Shown: positions 10,199-19,187, numbered from the stretch's first letter. The stretch is DNA of 64,000 nt from Hydrogenovibrio marinus (GCF_013340845.1 NZ_AP020335.1:1736001-1800000); one strand, 5' to 3'. A program made the numbers and translations. Notes: generated from the sequence alone by a model not told the origin.

Positions 10199-11095
10199 TT
10201 ATCCGCGAGGATGATGCTTGTGATGAAGTGCTTGCAGACGTTGCTTGGCAACGTGCGTATAAATTTGAGTCGTTGACAGATCAGAGTGCCCCAAGAGCAG
10301 CTGAACAGTTCTCAAGTCTGCCCCATGATTGATTAAATGCGTTGCAAAGGCATGGCGGAGGCCATGCGGCGATAACTGAACGCGTATATCCGCCTCAAAA
10401 GCCAAATTTTTGATTCTATGCCATAGCGTTTGGCGAGTCATAGGACGACCTAAGCGTGAGACAAACAACGTATCAACCCAACGCTTGGCAGCCAATTGCG
10501 GTCTTGAGCTTTCAATATAAACCTTTAGCGCATCTATCGCCAGCTCTCCTATCGGCACAATTCGTTCCTTATTCCCTTTCCCCACAACGCGTACCAAACC
10601 CGCCGAAAGATTGAGCTGTTCATAAGGCAGCGTCACTACCTCGGAAACCCTTAACCCAGAGGCATACATCAACTCCAAAATCGCCTTGTCACGCAACCCT
10701 AATGGCGTAGTTAAATCCGGTGCCGCAAGCAAGTCTTCAACCTGTTTTTCGGAAATGACTTTGGGAATCGAACGAGGAATGGAAGGTGACTTCAGTTTGG
10801 CCGTAGGATCAACACTAATGACATGTTGAGCCAACAAATACTGTGCAAAACGTTTGAGAGAGGAGATCAACCTAGCAATGGATTTGGCACTCTTACCTTG
10901 CTCAAATTGCTGATAGATAAAATCTTCCAACTGCTGATTGGAGACTGTTTTGAAATCCGAGAACTCAACCCCAACCTGGCAGATTTTTAAATCTCTGCGG
11001 TAAGCGGCAAGCGTGTTTTCGCTCAACCCTTCGTTGAACCTGAGAAACTGTAGAAAAGATTTTAATTGAGATTGGAATACTGTGTCGGATGCCAT
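10199..11095 (-). CDS. xerD: Site-specific tyrosine recombinase XerD
   Basis: A 298-residue recombinase that resolves chromosome dimers at dif together with XerC and FtsK. The N-terminal SAM-like domain (AENTLxAYRRDL type, here ENTLAAYRRDL) is followed by a catalytic domain with the R-H-R-Y set: ASGLRVSEV, SPHGLRHAFATHL and the tyrosine in STTQIYTHV. I prefer XerD over XerC because dsbC follows directly, as in E. coli, and the end HHKHHPRG resembles XerD. An oddity is that a copy of the dispersed repeat is embedded in frame just after YRRDL and encodes KICQVG, where other XerD proteins have unrelated helix residues. Overall length is not increased. Confidence 0.93.
   Translation of the reverse strand: MASDTVFQSQLKSFLQFLRFNEGLSENTLAAYRRDLKICQVGVEFSDFKTVSNQQLEDFIYQQFEQGKSAKSIARLISSLKRFAQYLLAQHVISVDPTAKLKSPSIPRSIPKVISEKQVEDLLAAPDLTTPLGLRDKAILELMYASGLRVSEVVTLPYEQLNLSAGLVRVVGKGNKERIVPIGELAIDALKVYIESSRPQLAAKRWVDTLFVSRLGRPMTRQTLWHRIKNLAFEADIRVQLSPHGLRHAFATHLINHGADLRTVQLLLGHSDLSTTQIYTHVAKQRLQALHHKHHPRG
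10969..10988 (-). repeat. Dispersed 19-mer repeat, copy 2, inside xerD
   Basis: Reads AAAAATCTGCCAGGTTGGGG on the minus strand, which is the coding strand of xerD, and encodes KICQVG in frame within the N-terminal DNA-binding domain. Confidence 0.9.
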
Positions 11096-11121
11096 AGCGA
11101 TGAGTTTACACTGCTACAAAC

Positions 11122-11149
11122 AAAAAAGGCACTCAAATGAGTGCCTTTC
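11122..11149 (-). terminator. Terminator after rplS
   Basis: On the minus strand, GAAAGGCACTCATTTGAGTGCC is followed by a T run. This is a perfect stem of at least nine bases. It ends the rpsP-rimM-trmD-rplS operon ten bases after the rplS stop. Confidence 0.9.
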
Positions 11150-11159
11150 ATGAAAAGTC

Positions 11160-11510
11160 TTATTTAACTTTTTCTTTGATTCTTGCTGCTCTACCAGATA
11201 GGTTACGTAGGTAGTAAAGCTTAGCACGACGAACCGCACCACGACGCTTAACTTCAACAGAATCAACCAATGGGCTGTAAGTTTGGAAAGTACGCTCAAC
11301 ACCTACACCATGAGAAATCTTACGAACAGTGAATGAAGAGTTCAAACCACGGTTTTTCTTAGCGATAACAACACCTTCATAAGCCTGAAGACGTTCGTTA
11401 GTACCTTCTTTTACTTTTACTTGAACAACAACAGTATCACCAGCTGAAAAATCTGGAAGTTGCTTGCTCATTTGCTCTTCTTCAATACGCGCAATAATTG
11501 GGTTTTTCAT
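11160..11510 (-). CDS. rplS: 50S ribosomal protein L19
   Basis: 116 residues, the normal length for L19, which sits at the interface of the ribosomal subunits. It shows the family pattern [27 protein letters not shown], the [17 protein letters not shown] block, and a KLYYLR ending. It is the last gene of the rpsP-rimM-trmD-rplS operon, 108 bases after trmD, and is followed by a terminator. Confidence 0.98.
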   Translation of the reverse strand: MKNPIIARIEEEQMSKQLPDFSAGDTVVVQVKVKEGTNERLQAYEGVVIAKKNRGLNSSFTVRKISHGVGVERTFQTYSPLVDSVEVKRRGAVRRAKLYYLRNLSGRAARIKEKVK

Positions 11511-11618
11511 TTTTATGCTCTCTTAATCTATCAAAGTCTTTTGCTATAACTTTGAAATGCATTTTATCCAACAATACACAGACAAGCTGTCAGAGGTTGA
11601 ATCCAAATTGTCATGCAG

Positions 11619-12320
11619 TTACTTAGCTTGTTGAGCCAAGTAAGCTGCATATAGGTCCGGACGCTTCTGCGCCGTCCTTTCGAGTTTCTGCTCCATTCGC
11701 CATGCATCAATTTTTGCATGATTTCCCTGTTGCAGCACCTCCGGCACTTTCATGCCGTTGACCTCTACAGGTCTTGTGTAATGCGGACAATCCAATAAAC
11801 CATCCGAAAACGAATCTTGCTCAGCTGACTGGTTATGGCCTAAAGCCCCCGGTAGCAAACGAATCAAACCATCCATCAACATCATGGCGGGTAACTCCCC
11901 TCCACTGACGACAAAATCCCCTACGCAAATCTCTTCATCCACTTCAGATAAGATGAAACGCTCATCCAATCCTTCATAACGCCCACAAACCAGAGTGAGG
12001 TTCGGCTTTTCAACCAAAGTCTGTAACTTTGCCTGAGTCAGCGGCGTTCCTTGTGGAGAAAGATAAACCACATAAGGTTTCTCTCCGATGGTGGTTTCAA
12101 TCGCATCGACTGAATCCTTAAGAGGTTGATATTTCATCAACATCCCAGGACCACCACCATATGGTCTATCGTCTACCGTTTGATGGACATCCGTCGTAAA
12201 CTGCCGCGGATTCCAACTATGGAAGCTATACAGGCCTTGTTGTAACGCTCTGCTTGAAACCCCCGAAGCATTGATTGCTTCAAACATTTCAGGGAAAAGC
12301 GTAATGACATCAAAGCGCAT
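11619..12320 (-). CDS. trmD: tRNA (guanine-37-N1)-methyltransferase
   Basis: Methylates G37 next to the anticodon to prevent frameshifting. It is a SPOUT-family trefoil-knot enzyme: the SAM site is built by YLSPQG, VCGRYEGLDERF and the GDFVVSGGE loop, and the N-terminal part includes DDRPYGGGPGM. I use the ATG at 12320 (MRFDVITLFPEMF, 233 residues), which has GGAGCGAG before it and matches the family start. An in-frame ATG four codons upstream (12332) lacks a ribosome site. It lies 23 bases after rimM in the ribosomal operon. Confidence 0.96.
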   Translation of the reverse strand: MRFDVITLFPEMFEAINASGVSSRALQQGLYSFHSWNPRQFTTDVHQTVDDRPYGGGPGMLMKYQPLKDSVDAIETTIGEKPYVVYLSPQGTPLTQAKLQTLVEKPNLTLVCGRYEGLDERFILSEVDEEICVGDFVVSGGELPAMMLMDGLIRLLPGALGHNQSAEQDSFSDGLLDCPHYTRPVEVNGMKVPEVLQQGNHAKIDAWRMEQKLERTAQKRPDLYAAYLAQQAK

Positions 12321-12343
12321 AACTCGCTCCATAAATAGGATGC

Positions 12344-12865
12344 TTATTCTTCGATATCATCCCAGTCAACTTGGATATGTTTGTTTTCAACATCCACATC
12401 CAAAATAAACGTACCTTCGACAAATGGAATCAATATGGAATGACCATCCTTTTCTACTCTAAGAACATCATGTGCGCCTGTTTCGATCAATGCGGTCACA
12501 ACACCTAGGTCGTTATCTTCTTGATCCGTTACAGAACAACCAATCAGTTCTCTCCAGTAGTAGCCATCTTCCGCTTCAGGAAGTTGCTCTGGATTGATTG
12601 CGATTTCACACCCCATGTATAGGCGCGCTTCATCACGATCATCTATTCCTTCCAGTTTGGCAACAATTCCTTTGCCACCCTGAATTTCTTGCCCATCTTC
12701 TAAATCGAAGGTTCGCCACTCACCCTTAACTTTAACCAGCCAAGGTGAATAGCTCAAAATATTGTCGCGAGGCTCGGTATGGGAAAAAATCTTCAACCAA
12801 CCTTTTACGCCGAAAATACCACTGATTTTACCCAGAATAAGTTTTTCGCCGTCAGCCACGCTCAT
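12344..12865 (-). CDS. rimM: 16S rRNA processing protein RimM
   Basis: A 173-residue maturation factor that binds protein S19 and helps form the 30S head. It has the RimM N-terminal barrel opening LGKISGIFGVKGWLKIFSHT and the C-terminal PRC-like barrel beginning with the YYWRELIG motif near residue 103. It is the second gene of the rpsP-rimM-trmD-rplS operon, 21 bases after rpsP. Confidence 0.96.
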   Translation of the reverse strand: MSVADGEKLILGKISGIFGVKGWLKIFSHTEPRDNILSYSPWLVKVKGEWRTFDLEDGQEIQGGKGIVAKLEGIDDRDEARLYMGCEIAINPEQLPEAEDGYYWRELIGCSVTDQEDNDLGVVTALIETGAHDVLRVEKDGHSILIPFVEGTFILDVDVENKHIQVDWDDIEE

Positions 12866-12886
12866 ACCAAAAGTTCTAAGGGTTAA

Positions 12887-13126
12887 TTACTTAGCGTCTT
12901 TGATCAATTTTGCAACTCTTGGGCTCATTTGAGCGCCTTGAGACACCCAGTGCTCAACTCTCGCAGTATCAAGACGAAGCATTTCTTCTGCACCTTTAGC
13001 CGTTGGGTTATAGAAACCAACTTGCTCGATGAAACGACCAGTTGCTTTGTTGCGTTGATCCGCAACCATTACACGATAATAAGGGTTCTTTTTTGCACCA
13101 CCGCGTGCTAAACGAATAACGACCAT
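12887..13126 (-). CDS. rpsP: 30S ribosomal protein S16
   Basis: 79 residues, the usual size for S16, with the standard opening [20 protein letters not shown] followed by the [12 protein letters not shown] block. An AGGAGA ribosome site precedes the ATG. It is the first gene of the ribosomal operon, with a promoter and a leader of about 110 bases upstream. Confidence 0.98.
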   Translation of the reverse strand: MVVIRLARGGAKKNPYYRVMVADQRNKATGRFIEQVGFYNPTAKGAEEMLRLDTARVEHWVSQGAQMSPRVAKLIKDAK

Positions 13127-13151
13127 GACTTTCTCCTATCTTGATCTGCGA

Positions 13152-13169
13152 AGGTAGGAAATCCTACCT
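13152..13169 (-). promoter_or_regulatory. Small hairpin in the rpsP leader
   Basis: A perfect seven-base stem AGGTAGG/CCTACCT with a four-base loop lies 26 bases before the rpsP start, within the predicted untranslated leader. It could influence translation or be incidental. Confidence 0.35.
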
Positions 13170-13244
13170 ACAATTTCTTCTGTTTTTATGCATCTAACTC
13201 ATTGATACATAAAAGCTATGTGTATTCCTTTTCGGAAAGCGGGG

Positions 13245-13273
13245 ATTATAAATACTTTCCCAATTAAAATCAA
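13245..13273 (-). promoter_or_regulatory. Promoter of the rpsP-rimM-trmD-rplS operon
   Basis: On the minus strand, TTGATT (13268-13273), a 17-base spacer and a perfect TATAAT (13245-13250). It is followed by a GC-rich CCCCGC discriminator, as seen at stringently controlled ribosomal promoters. The start of transcription would be near 13238. Confidence 0.7.
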
Positions 13274-13396
13274 ACACTTTGAATAAAACAACGCTTAATT
13301 ATGTGCTTTTATTCACAACCTGTAAATGCTGCCGCAAAATGACGTATAAATGTGCAGGCTTTGCTAGAATAGAGCAAGGTCTTTGAGGAATAAGTT

Positions 13397-13792
13397 ATGG
13401 CACATATTTTAGCGGTCGACGACTCTAATGTCACCCGATCGCTCATTCGGTTAACTTTGGAAACGCTAGACAATATAAAGGTCGATACCGCAAACAATGT
13501 CGAGCTTGGTCTCAAGCTGTGCCAGCAAAACCAGTACGATATTTTAATCCTTGATTACATGATGCCTGATAAAACTGGGTTAGACATGATCGACACTTTA
13601 AATGAACAACATCTACAAACAAATGTTCCCATTTTTATCTTATCTTCCGAAACCGATCACTCAACAAAAGAAATGGCACAAAGCAGACAAGTAAGGGCTT
13701 GGCTAAAAAAACCTTTCCGCCCTCAAATGCTTTTAGAACTGATTACAGAAACTTTGAAAGAAGTAAAAGCAAAACGCAATCACTCAAACTAA
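13397..13792 (+). CDS. CheY-like response regulator (receiver domain only)
   Basis: 131 residues forming a single receiver domain with no output domain. The acidic pair is Asp8-Asp9 (ILAVDDSN), the phosphorylation site is Asp53 (ILDYMMPDKTG), the switch residue is Ser83 or Ser84 (FILSSE), and the conserved lysine is in LKKPF (Lys105). It would act by protein-protein contact after phosphorylation by an unseen kinase. GAGGAAT precedes the ATG. Its 3' end overlaps the convergent rmuC gene by four bases. The neighbouring pilus cluster raises the possibility of a motility role, but nothing in the sequence fixes this. Confidence 0.9.
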   Translation: MAHILAVDDSNVTRSLIRLTLETLDNIKVDTANNVELGLKLCQQNQYDILILDYMMPDKTGLDMIDTLNEQHLQTNVPIFILSSETDHSTKEMAQSRQVRAWLKKPFRPQMLLELITETLKEVKAKRNHSN

Positions 13793-15162
13793 TCTTTATC
13801 CAACTCTGGCAAACTCACGTCCGCTTCATCAACAAGGTGCTTAGGAAGGTCTTTCTTGGTTTTACCTGCCAGATCCTTAAGCATTTGAGCTTGGTTAATC
13901 AAATTCCCTTTCCCGCTCACCATCCGTTTTTTAGCTTGATCGTAACTGGAAAGCGCACTTTCCAACTGACTTCCCACCTTTTCAAAACTCTCAACAAAAC
14001 CAACAAACTTGTCATAAACATCTGCTGCTTTTTTGATCAGGCTTGAAGTATTTTCCGAGCGCCTTTCATAACGCCAAAGCTGTTCAATGGTCTTCAAAGT
14101 GGTAAACAAGGTAGTCGGCGTCACCACCGCGATATTCTTCTCAAATGCCGATTCAAACAACGCAGGGTTCTGCTCAATCGCCATTAAATACGCCCCCTCG
14201 ATTGGAATGAACATCAAAACAAAGTCCGGGGCATTTAAAGACTCAATATGATCGTAACGTTTGATGCTAAGTGCTTCGATATGCTTTTGCAGACTCACCA
14301 AATGAGCCTTGACCTGCTCAACTCGGGTTTTATCATCTTCAGCATTCAGAGCTGATTCATAGGCATTCAATGAAACTTTTGAATCGATAATAATGTGTTT
14401 ATCATCCGGCAAATTCACAATCACATCCGGGCGCAGACGCTTGTTATCGTCTGAATAAAGGGACTTCTCCCTTTCGTACTCAATGCCTAGTCTCAAACCC
14501 GAGCTTTCCAGCATCTTTTCCAAAATCATCTCACCCCAGTTTCCTTGAAGCTTGTTATCCCCTTTCAAAGCCTGAGTTAAGCTTTTGGCTTCATTCGACA
14601 TGGTTTGGTTAAGCTCTTTCAACTGCTTGAGCTGCTCCACCAACGTAGCACGCCCTTCAATATCTGCCTTATGCGTTTGGTCGATCTTGTTCTTAAACTC
14701 TGTCAGACTTTGTTGCAGTGGGTTCAATACTGCGCCTAAAGCCTCTTTGTTCTGAGTATTTATTTGTGCTTGTTTTTCTTCAAATATCTGCGTTGATAAC
14801 AGTTTGAACTCTTGTGTCAAAGCTTGCTTTGCATTCTCAAGCAATGCCAACTTTTCCTCAAAACTCGCTCTGTCAGATTTCTGCTGCGTTTCCAAGCGTG
14901 TGATTTGTGAAACATAGTCCTTTTCATCTTCAGTCATTTTTTCGAGCTTCGCCTGCAACACACTTAGACTGTTCTCTGCCGTCATTGCAACCTGCTCAAT
15001 CTGCGCATAGCGACTGCTGAGGGTTTGATACTCTTGCTGTAACTGCTCTACCTTGTCTTTTTCCTGTTTTAAAGCCCGTGTAGCGGTATAACCAACATAC
15101 AGCCCGCCCGCCGCAATAATCGCTAATACAGGTAAAAGATATGCACTCTCAATGCCAAACAT
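13789..15162 (-). CDS. rmuC: RmuC family DNA recombination protein
   Basis: 457 residues with an N-terminal membrane helix (about 8-28), a long coiled coil (about 35-200), and the RmuC nuclease-like domain (GNWGEMILEKMLESSGL near 207, then RLRPDVIVNLPDDKHIIIDSKVSL, and MFIPIEGAYLMAI). In E. coli, RmuC limits inversions at short inverted repeats, and the domain belongs to the PD-(D/E)XK nuclease fold. It is the last gene downstream of the msh cluster, two bases after mshK, so it is probably in the same transcript. This placement looks incidental. Confidence 0.9.
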   Translation of the reverse strand: MFGIESAYLLPVLAIIAAGGLYVGYTATRALKQEKDKVEQLQQEYQTLSSRYAQIEQVAMTAENSLSVLQAKLEKMTEDEKDYVSQITRLETQQKSDRASFEEKLALLENAKQALTQEFKLLSTQIFEEKQAQINTQNKEALGAVLNPLQQSLTEFKNKIDQTHKADIEGRATLVEQLKQLKELNQTMSNEAKSLTQALKGDNKLQGNWGEMILEKMLESSGLRLGIEYEREKSLYSDDNKRLRPDVIVNLPDDKHIIIDSKVSLNAYESALNAEDDKTRVEQVKAHLVSLQKHIEALSIKRYDHIESLNAPDFVLMFIPIEGAYLMAIEQNPALFESAFEKNIAVVTPTTLFTTLKTIEQLWRYERRSENTSSLIKKAADVYDKFVGFVESFEKVGSQLESALSSYDQAKKRMVSGKGNLINQAQMLKDLAGKTKKDLPKHLVDEADVSLPELDKD

Positions 15163-15164
15163 AT

Positions 15165-15749
15165 TTATTTCGTCAACTCCGTTAAACGCTGCAAGTTTTC
15201 AATTTGCGAACTCAAATCCATTTGCTGTTCATTTGATGAAGCCGGTGAAACTTCCCTGACCGAGCTCAACTTGATCTTCTCTTGCTTTTGTTTCGGTGTA
15301 ATCAAGTAGCTTTTTACTTTTTTATCTTTCCCCGGAACATAGGTTTCACCGACCTTAAGATTAATTTCCTTACCTTTGAGCAGCACTTGTGCCGAATGAG
15401 GTTCCTGCAAGTTCTGCTTAAGCCGATAGCCGGACTTATCATGCTTAACGTACTTGCCATTTAAACGAAACAGCTGCCCTTCTGGCGTCGTAATAATAGA
15501 CGAAAGCGTCAATACTGGAGACCCCAACCTGGTAGATTTTGATGGTTTTACGGCAGCTTTTTGCTGAGATGCTGCTGGCTTAACACCTTGCTCCTTGTAC
15601 AAAAAAGCTTGGCGTTGCTGGTTAATCTGTTCGCGTTGTTGTGGGGTCAGAAACAGCTTTCCAAATGTTTCATCCGCATACACCGGCATTCTCACCAAGA
15701 CCAGTGCAATGAAAAAGACAACAGACAGCGTACTAATTTTCAATAGCAT
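15165..15749 (-). CDS. mshK: MSHA-type pilus biogenesis protein MshK (PilP-like)
   Basis: 194 residues with a signal peptide (about 1-25, ending VYADE), a Gln/Lys-rich linker, then a small domain (about 78-150) with GQLFRLNGKYV and LKVGETYVPG of the MshK/PilP kind, and a Gln-rich tail. MshK is thought to link the inner-membrane MshI-MshJ pair to the secretin MshL. The assignment leans on position after mshJ as well as on the weak similarity. The ATG at 15749 is only one base from its AGGAA; a TTG two codons later has better spacing. A copy of the dispersed repeat is embedded in the linker and encodes KSTRLG. Confidence 0.65.
   Translation of the reverse strand: MLLKISTLSVVFFIALVLVRMPVYADETFGKLFLTPQQREQINQQRQAFLYKEQGVKPAASQQKAAVKPSKSTRLGSPVLTLSSIITTPEGQLFRLNGKYVKHDKSGYRLKQNLQEPHSAQVLLKGKEINLKVGETYVPGKDKKVKSYLITPKQKQEKIKLSSVREVSPASSNEQQMDLSSQIENLQRLTELTK
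15522..15540 (-). repeat. Dispersed 19-mer repeat, copy 3, inside mshK
   Basis: Reads AAAATCTACCAGGTTGGGG on the coding strand of mshK and encodes KSTRLG in the linker. The reading frame differs from that of the copy in xerD. Confidence 0.9.
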
Positions 15750-15782
15750 TTCCTACTAGGGCATTCACGCGCCTAAACCAAC

Positions 15783-16421
15783 TCAGTCCAACTTAAAAGG
15801 CGTTGGCTTGGCTTGAAACAAAATCAAAGTACATTTTGCATCAAACAATGAACGATTTGGGGTAAATTTCGGTTTTTGGATAGCCTCATTGTGCGCAGAC
15901 ATTTCACAACCCTTCACCAAAAACAACGGGGTGATGTTTTCTCTGATCTTATCCAATACCGTCAATAAATCCAAATCCGACATCAATCCGATATCAAGGT
16001 GCAACTGGGTGAAGTAGAAAATATTCTTATCTAATTGAAGATAGGCAACACTCTTCCTAGTCAGTTGTTGCTCAGCATCAAACTGAAAATTAAATGGTAC
16101 AAGATTTAGCTGCGCCTTTATTTTCAACAATTCATCCGTCCACTTCACCCGATCTTGCTGATAGACCAACCCTTCATTCAAAAACTCTTGATACTTATCG
16201 CCATACGTCTTAAACAATTGCTCTTGAGTTCTTAAAAATTGCACTTGTTTTAGCAGGTTTCTCAAGTGATGTTCTGTTATTTGGTTATCTCGTTCCAGAC
16301 TTTCCTGATAGTTCAACAATCCAAACGCCAGCCCGCCGAATGTCAATAAAAGCACCAACAAGATCAACGCCGGCTTTTGCACATATTGTCGAATAAAGCT
16401 GTCTGCCCAGTTAAGCCTCAC
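15783..16421 (-). CDS. mshJ: MSHA-type pilus biogenesis protein MshJ (PilO-like)
   Basis: 212 residues: a short cytoplasmic N-terminus, one membrane helix (about 18-36, LILLVLLLTFGGLAFGLL), a coiled-coil stretch, then a ferredoxin-like periplasmic domain like PilO/GspM proteins. It overlaps the end of mshI by four bases (ATGA). It should pair with MshI to form the inner-membrane platform of the pilus machine. Sequence similarity in this family is low, so the call rests on architecture plus position. Confidence 0.75.
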   Translation of the reverse strand: MRLNWADSFIRQYVQKPALILLVLLLTFGGLAFGLLNYQESLERDNQITEHHLRNLLKQVQFLRTQEQLFKTYGDKYQEFLNEGLVYQQDRVKWTDELLKIKAQLNLVPFNFQFDAEQQLTRKSVAYLQLDKNIFYFTQLHLDIGLMSDLDLLTVLDKIRENITPLFLVKGCEMSAHNEAIQKPKFTPNRSLFDAKCTLILFQAKPTPFKLD

Positions 16422-17983
16422 TTGCCACCTCCAATCACCAACTTCACCTCAAAGGGAAGTACATTAATGGCTTCATCTGAAGCACTGGAAATGACGAGAG
16501 ATTTTTTCAAACTGCGATCCAAGGGCTCTTTGGTTAAAGTGACACTTTCAACATTTGGCTTAGATCGAAAATCTTGCACTAAGTCATCAACCCATTTCAC
16601 AGGCATTTCATAAGCCTCATGAAAAGGATAAACCCACCCTTTCAACGTCACCGAAATAGAGGAAGAATCAAATGTATCCAGTTTTTGCCACGCGACGGAC
16701 GACAACGCAATATGATTGTGACGACTCAACACCTGAGATAACGCCGCCATATCAAAACCAGCAATACCTCTAAGCTTAAGCTTCAACAGTGATTCTGAAA
16801 AGTTCACCGATGCTTTAATGTCTTCTGCGTCATATTGGAGATCAACCGAACGTTGCAACCGGCTCTTTTCTTCATTCAACTGCTGAATCTTTACATCCAT
16901 CAACTGGCGTTTATGACTCAACATATAGTTATCGACACCCAAAGTTAAAAGATAATAACTTGCCAACAGGAACAAGAAAATCGATAAGCTCAATAACCAT
17001 TTCTGCAACCTTGAAAACAACAGAATCTTGTTCACGAAATGGTTTTTATAAAAGGTCTGTAGGTTTGATTTATGCAAATATGCCGTGAGGAAGTCCAGCG
17101 TATTGTACAAGGAGTCGTCCCAACGACGAGTATTGGTAATCGTATAAAGATCGGAAGCGACTACGAAAAAGGCTTCCGGACTCCAATTGCTTAAGGCAAC
17201 TTTTTCCAAATACTCTGTCGCCACTTCCCCTTCATCATGACCATGGGAATTGATATAGATAAAGCTCACTTCAGAATTAAGAGGAATGAGCTTCTGGTTG
17301 TAAAGATATTTGACGGCGATCTGTGTCTCGTGGATCAACCCCGAGTTGATGGCATGGTCACTTTCCAATTCATCATCTAACTCTATATGACGACTGATGT
17401 TCAGTCGTCCGAAGTTAAAAAATATCTGGCGGAAATTCACTCTGGATTCTCGAAACACCAGCATCATGGGTCTCTCCAAATCCTTCTTCGATAAACTCAA
17501 TGCTGGCGCAAGCTTGTTGAGGAAAAAGTTTTCCAGCAGAAAGGAATAGGAGTAAATCGCCTTAACGGAAATCTGCGCCTCTTCAAATAAGTTAAACAAG
17601 GCTTCAAGCTGAGTGTTGCTGAACACACTGGAAATCATCAAAGCCTGCTCATCACGCCCTTCATCCGTTTGACGATAGTGAGCGAACCAGCTAAGACGAA
17701 CCAATATAGCACCCTCAGAGCGCGTTTTTTCTTCTAATCGCTTTTCGTAAGCTTGTTTTTCCCAAGGAAACAACTTCGCAACCCAGTGCATTTGATGGGA
17801 GTCGTCTACGAAATCTAATATGACAGCAACGCTTTTCTCCGAAGGTAGCCCGCCAACAGCCGTTTCAATTCGATCCCAATCACTCCAAGAAAATTTGGTT
17901 TCAGACAATTTATGTTGCATTGCACTGTTCACGTCAATCAACACTACGCCCGATTCATTGAGGTATAACAGTTTATCCATCAT
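16418..17983 (-). CDS. mshI: MSHA-type pilus biogenesis protein MshI (PilM/PilN-like)
   Basis: 521 residues combining a cytoplasmic actin-like PilM/GspL-type domain (about 1-315), one membrane helix (about 333-352, WLLSLSIFLFLLASYYLLTL), a coiled coil, and a PilN-like periplasmic domain ending in a beta strand (EVKLVIGGGK). It starts by ATGA overlap with the end of mshG and ends by overlap with mshJ, which indicates a single transcript. The protein would form the inner-membrane alignment complex with MshJ and MshK. Confidence 0.8.
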   Translation of the reverse strand: MMDKLLYLNESGVVLIDVNSAMQHKLSETKFSWSDWDRIETAVGGLPSEKSVAVILDFVDDSHQMHWVAKLFPWEKQAYEKRLEEKTRSEGAILVRLSWFAHYRQTDEGRDEQALMISSVFSNTQLEALFNLFEEAQISVKAIYSYSFLLENFFLNKLAPALSLSKKDLERPMMLVFRESRVNFRQIFFNFGRLNISRHIELDDELESDHAINSGLIHETQIAVKYLYNQKLIPLNSEVSFIYINSHGHDEGEVATEYLEKVALSNWSPEAFFVVASDLYTITNTRRWDDSLYNTLDFLTAYLHKSNLQTFYKNHFVNKILLFSRLQKWLLSLSIFLFLLASYYLLTLGVDNYMLSHKRQLMDVKIQQLNEEKSRLQRSVDLQYDAEDIKASVNFSESLLKLKLRGIAGFDMAALSQVLSRHNHIALSSVAWQKLDTFDSSSISVTLKGWVYPFHEAYEMPVKWVDDLVQDFRSKPNVESVTLTKEPLDRSLKKSLVISSASDEAINVLPFEVKLVIGGGK

Positions 17984-19185
17984 TGTACCTTGGAAATGGT
18001 GTCATAAATTGGTCCCAACACGGCCATCATTACCCAACCGACCATCAATGCCATTACAATCGTCAAAGCTGGTTCTACCGCTGGTTCAATCTTTTCAATG
18101 GTTTCTTTTGCTTCATTATCGTAAAACTCGCTGACATTTCTTAGCGCCTGATCCATATTACCGCTAAGCTCGCCAACCTTGACCATTCGAATCGCCATTG
18201 ATGGAAAAACCTCAGCTTCTGTAAAGGCTTCATTGATTGGCAAACCGTCTTCAATCAAACGAATGGCTCTTTCCACCTTTTGTTCGAGGTAGGCATTGTT
18301 GGCGACATTCACTGACATACGCAAACTATTGGTAAAACTCATTCCTGCCTCATACATGATGGCAAGTGAATTGGCGATTCTGGCAATCTTCAACTTATAA
18401 AGCACAGGACCAATCACTTTGACTCTAAAAATGGATGCATCCAATTTCACTCTAAAACGTTTTGATTTTTTCAGTAGATACTTGATACCGAACCACACCG
18501 CAAAAGGGAACAACAAGATCAAGATAATATTTTCTCGAACAAAATCCGAAGTCACAACAAGCGCTTTAGTCGCAAAGCCCAACTCACCGCCCATCTCTTT
18601 AACGAATTTCATCACTTCGGGCACCACAAAAACCATCGTCAACAATACAACGGCTATAACAACTGTTCCGACAATGGAAGGGTAAATCATGACTTTTTTG
18701 GCTTTCGAACTTAAGCTTTCTTCCCATTTCAGCATCTGTTCCAGATTCTCTAAAATAGTTTCCAACTGCCCTGTCTGTTCTCCGATCGCAACGAGGGAAA
18801 CATACACCTTGCCGAACTCTTTTTCATAACCTGACAAAGCACTGGAAAAACTCTCTCCTCCTTCCATTGCTTCATAGATGGAAGACAGCATTTCTTTAAC
18901 CGCATCATTCTCATAGGACTGTCTCAGGTCATCAATGATATCCATTAAAGACACTCCAGCCTTGAGCAGTTGCCGAAATTGCATGGTGATGGTGATAACA
19001 TCTCTTCGCAATATACGTTTACTGCCGACTCTAGAAAAAAATCCCGGAGAGCGCTCTTGATAAGAAATTAACTCAACCTTCGCCAGCTTTAAACGCTGCT
19101 CCAAATCCTGAGCATTTGCAGCCTGCATCTCTCCATTGACACGCTTACCAAAGCGATTGACACCGTTATAACGATACTCCAGCAT
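17980..19185 (-). CDS. mshG: Pilus inner-membrane platform protein MshG (GspF/PilC family)
   Basis: 401 residues of the GspF/PilC family, with two homologous cytoplasmic domains (about 65-190 and 268-390) and three membrane helices near 168-190, 216-236 and 372-395. Family signatures include MTITMQFRQLLKAGVSL-type and TGQLETILENLEQML in the first half, and VGELSGNMDQALRNVSEFYD in the second. It is the membrane core that the MshE ATPase drives to add pilin subunits. It lies two bases after mshE. Confidence 0.9.
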   Translation of the reverse strand: MLEYRYNGVNRFGKRVNGEMQAANAQDLEQRLKLAKVELISYQERSPGFFSRVGSKRILRRDVITITMQFRQLLKAGVSLMDIIDDLRQSYENDAVKEMLSSIYEAMEGGESFSSALSGYEKEFGKVYVSLVAIGEQTGQLETILENLEQMLKWEESLSSKAKKVMIYPSIVGTVVIAVVLLTMVFVVPEVMKFVKEMGGELGFATKALVVTSDFVRENIILILLFPFAVWFGIKYLLKKSKRFRVKLDASIFRVKVIGPVLYKLKIARIANSLAIMYEAGMSFTNSLRMSVNVANNAYLEQKVERAIRLIEDGLPINEAFTEAEVFPSMAIRMVKVGELSGNMDQALRNVSEFYDNEAKETIEKIEPAVEPALTIVMALMVGWVMMAVLGPIYDTISKVQ

Positions 19186-19187
19186 GG

